Positions 3,757-5,777 of a stretch of 5,777 bases of DNA are shown here, one piece after another (the stretch's first letter is position 1; every line of letters begins with the position of its first letter). Source of the stretch: Gammaproteobacteria bacterium (GTDB taxonomy: Bacteria > Pseudomonadota > Gammaproteobacteria > Xanthomonadales > Marinicellaceae); assembly GCA_030426065.1 (NCBI GenBank), contig JAUHZH010000161.1, forward strand, positions 1-5,777, written 5' to 3'. Position numbers and translations under genes: made by a program. The notes beneath the pieces are model-generated. The model saw nothing but the letters and a program-made list of their open reading frames with translations. It did not search any database and was not told the DNA's origin.

Positions 3757-5777
3757 AACAAACAGGTGGCGTACAAAACGAATTGACGCAGAGCGGCTTT
3801 ACTTCCAATGCCAACGTGGTTGACTTGCGTGGCCTGGGTCCTGGCCGTGTGTTGTATTTGGTTAATGGTCGTCGTGCTGCCGACTACCCATTGCCATACA
3901 ACGGACAAAGCAACGTCACCAACTTCGGTGCATTGCCTTCAGCTGCGATTGAGCGCATTGAAGTCTTGGCTGGTGGTGCATCGGCCATTTACGGTTCCGA
4001 TGCGGTGTCAGGCGTAATCAACGTGATTTTGAAGAAAAACTACGACGGCGATGATGTATCAGTTCGTCTAGGCACCACCACTGAAGGTGGCGGTGACAGT
4101 TGGAACGTCCAATGGGTCGGTGGTAAAACCGGCGACAGTTGGTCTTTGACTTATGCCATCGAACATTTGGACCGCGATGAAATTTTGGCAGGCGAACGTG
4201 ATTTCATGGATTCTTACCGTGATGAGCCTGGCATCGACCCAGCTGAAGCCACTGGTGTTTCAGGCGTCATGTTGCGTGACCGCTTGAACGGCAACACGCA
4301 AATTTATCCTGGCGGCGGCTTGGAAGAGCTGTGTGGTCGTTTTGACCATTTGGAAGCCCAAGTTCGTGATTTTGGATCAGGCCCTGTAGATCGTTGTTAC
4401 TACTTCGACTACCCAGCCACACAAGGCATCCGAAACTCTGATTCCAACACGTCTGCTTATACATACTTCACCAAAGATTTCAGCAACAACATGCAATTGA
4501 CTTTGAGTTTCAATATTTGGGACCAAGAAGCCAATGCCACATCGAACACTGAATTCTGGGCAGGCGGACTGTATTACGATCCACAGTTTGACAGCATTTT
4601 CGACACACAAAGAATTTTCTCACCCGCTGAAACCGGTGGTGGTAAGCAAATCTTTGAAGAAACGTCGATGGACATGCACGCCTCTTTGTCAGGTTATGCG
4701 TTCAATGACCGTTTTGAGTGGGAAGCCACCATCAGTCATTCTAGATATGACCTGTACCGTGAAAGACCACGTTTGCTTGAGCAAGAGACACGTGATTACT
4801 TCTTGGGCCAACAGTTGCCAGGTGCCGATCCATTCTTTGGTGCCTATCCAGTTTACAACATGAACTTGGGCAACTACTTCAATCCCATCACGCCAGAAGT
4901 CTACCGTTCAATTTCTACCATCGTGAAAACCAGCGCAGATTCCAGCTCGACGCAAGCCAACTTTGTCTTGACCGGCGACCTTTGGGACATGCCAGCTGGC
5001 CCTGTCGGTTTCGCGACTGTATTGGAATGGGGTACCCAAGAGTATGAATTGATTGCCGACCCAAGGATTTTGCCTGGTCAAGAATTGATTTATAACTTGA
5101 CTGGTACCGGTGGTGGTGGCGAACGTGACCGCTTTGCATTCGGTACTGAGTTTGCCATTCCATTGCACGACACTTTGGACTTGACCTTGGCAGCACGTTA
5201 CGACAACTACGATGACATCACCAATGTGGATGACGCGTTCACTTGGAATGCTGGTTTGCAATGGAGACCGATTGATCAATTGTTGATCCGTGGTAGCTAC
5301 TCAACCAGTTTCCGTGCACCTGACATGCATTTTGTCTTTGCTGACGAAAGTGGATTCTTCAGCGGCGTGTTCGATGAGTTTGCTTGTCGTTCTGCTGGCT
5401 TGACCAGACAAGAGTGTGAAGACGATGACTCCAATGATTACTCTTACACTGCTTTTGGTGTCCGTCAAGGTAACCCTGAGTTGATGGAGGAAGAAGGCAA
5501 GTCTTGGACCGCTGGTTTTGTCTATGACCCAATCGACAACCTGTCGTTGTCTTTGGACTTCTATTCAATCGAATTGGAAGGTGTTGTGGGTGACATCAGT
5601 TCAGCTTACATCCTTGAAAATGAAGCCAACTGTCGTTTGGGTACAGACACCCAAGGCACCAGCTTTGACATCAATTCACAGTTCTGTCAATTCATCATCA
5701 ACAGCGTGATCCGTACCGTTGGTGGTCCAGATGATGGTCGCATTGAGCAAGTCAACCGTGGCCCAATCAACCGTTCC
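3741..5777 (+). CDS. TonB-dependent receptor, plug and beta-barrel part (frameshifted, runs off the window)
   Basis: About 679 codons open without a stop to the window edge, in the -1 frame relative to the signal-peptide fragment. The plug core is clear: VDLRGLGPGRVLYLVNGRR (3819-3875), then ALPSAAIERIEVLAGGASA and IYGSDAVSGVINVILKK, ending near 4035. The barrel follows, with alternating aromatic strands and the conserved segment LLIRGSYSTSFRAPDM in the last third. Full-length members are about 900-1000 residues, so the end of the barrel and its terminal aromatic strand lie outside. Three cysteine pairs sit in likely surface loops: 4332/4395 (C-X20-C), 5385/5415 (C-X9-C) and 5631/5685 (C-X17-C). 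Arg is mostly CGT, suggesting good expression. No good start precedes this frame: the first in-frame candidates are TTG at 3741 and GTG at 3816, neither with a ribosome site, and the protein would lack an export signal. The substrate is not identifiable; siderophore, peptide or carbohydrate uptake are all possible. Confidence 0.87.
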   Translation, partial: MNSLTQQTGGVQNELTQSGFTSNANVVDLRGLGPGRVLYLVNGRRAADYPLPYNGQSNVTNFGALPSAAIERIEVLAGGASAIYGSDAVSGVINVILKKNYDGDDVSVRLGTTTEGGGDSWNVQWVGGKTGDSWSLTYAIEHLDRDEILAGERDFMDSYRDEPGIDPAEATGVSGVMLRDRLNGNTQIYPGGGLEELCGRFDHLEAQVRDFGSGPVDRCYYFDYPATQGIRNSDSNTSAYTYFTKDFSNNMQLTLSFNIWDQEANATSNTEFWAGGLYYDPQFDSIFDTQRIFSPAETGGGKQIFEETSMDMHASLSGYAFNDRFEWEATISHSRYDLYRERPRLLEQETRDYFLGQQLPGADPFFGAYPVYNMNLGNYFNPITPEVYRSISTIVKTSADSSSTQANFVLTGDLWDMPAGPVGFATVLEWGTQEYELIADPRILPGQELIYNLTGTGGGGERDRFAFGTEFAIPLHDTLDLTLAARYDNYDDITNVDDAFTWNAGLQWRPIDQLLIRGSYSTSFRAPDMHFVFADESGFFSGVFDEFACRSAGLTRQECEDDDSNDYSYTAFGVRQGNPELMEEEGKSWTAGFVYDPIDNLSLSLDFYSIELEGVVGDISSAYILENEANCRLGTDTQGTSFDINSQFCQFIINSVIRTVGGPDDGRIEQVNRGPINRS

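Noticed and set aside
3808..4017. Plus-strand open frame inside the receptor plug (69 residues)
   Set aside because: It is off-frame within DNA that clearly encodes the conserved plug motifs in frame 0.
4267..5709. Other short open frames on both strands within the barrel region
   Set aside because: The frame-0 barrel translation is continuous and family-like. The others are low-complexity or Cys/Trp/His-rich shadow frames.

Overview
The window looks like chromosome of a Gammaproteobacterium with roughly balanced base composition. The reasons are a primary sigma factor whose core regions closely resemble E. coli RpoD as I remember it, a BolA-family protein, a glutaredoxin-coupled ArsC next to WrbA, and a large TonB-dependent outer-membrane receptor of the kind abundant in marine and Xanthomonadales- or Marinicella-like lineages. 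The genus guess is only an impression. I see no tRNA, rRNA, CRISPR array, insertion sequence or phage gene.

Layout. At the left edge is the 3' part of rpoD on the + strand, ending at 1132. A perfect 11-bp hairpin at 1152-1178 forms a bidirectional terminator shared with a converging minus-strand pair. That pair is bolA (2283 to 2005) followed by a parvulin-type peptidyl-prolyl isomerase lipoprotein (2008 to 1208), joined by a 4-base ATGA stop/start overlap. A short divergent region (2284-2351) holds back-to-back, overlapping sigma-70-like promoters. From it a + strand pair runs the other way: arsC-like reductase (2352-2702) and wrbA (2702-3280), joined by a TGATG overlap. After a 212-base intergenic region comes a TonB-dependent receptor that starts at 3493 and runs off the right edge.

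The main anomaly is in the receptor. It has a good ribosome binding site, a signal peptide, a TonB-box-like segment and the start of the plug, but the frame ends in TGA at 3742-3744. The rest of the plug and the barrel continue without a stop from about 3741 to 5777 in the -1 frame. The join also seems to lack about nine plug residues, so a small deletion of 3n+1 bases (about 25-28) is more likely than a single-base error or programmed frameshifting. Near-identical short repeats lie at the break.

How the genes relate. bolA, arsC and wrbA can be read as a small thiol/flavin redox and stress neighbourhood. BolA proteins partner with monothiol glutaredoxins, ArsC-type reductases use glutathione and glutaredoxin, and WrbA reduces quinones with FMN. 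The lipoprotein isomerase is probably an envelope-folding factor and appears to lack the usual catalytic Asp/Cys of parvulins. I see no convincing wholly new system; the points worth a second look are the broken receptor, the coupled bolA-isomerase pair and the altered isomerase active site.
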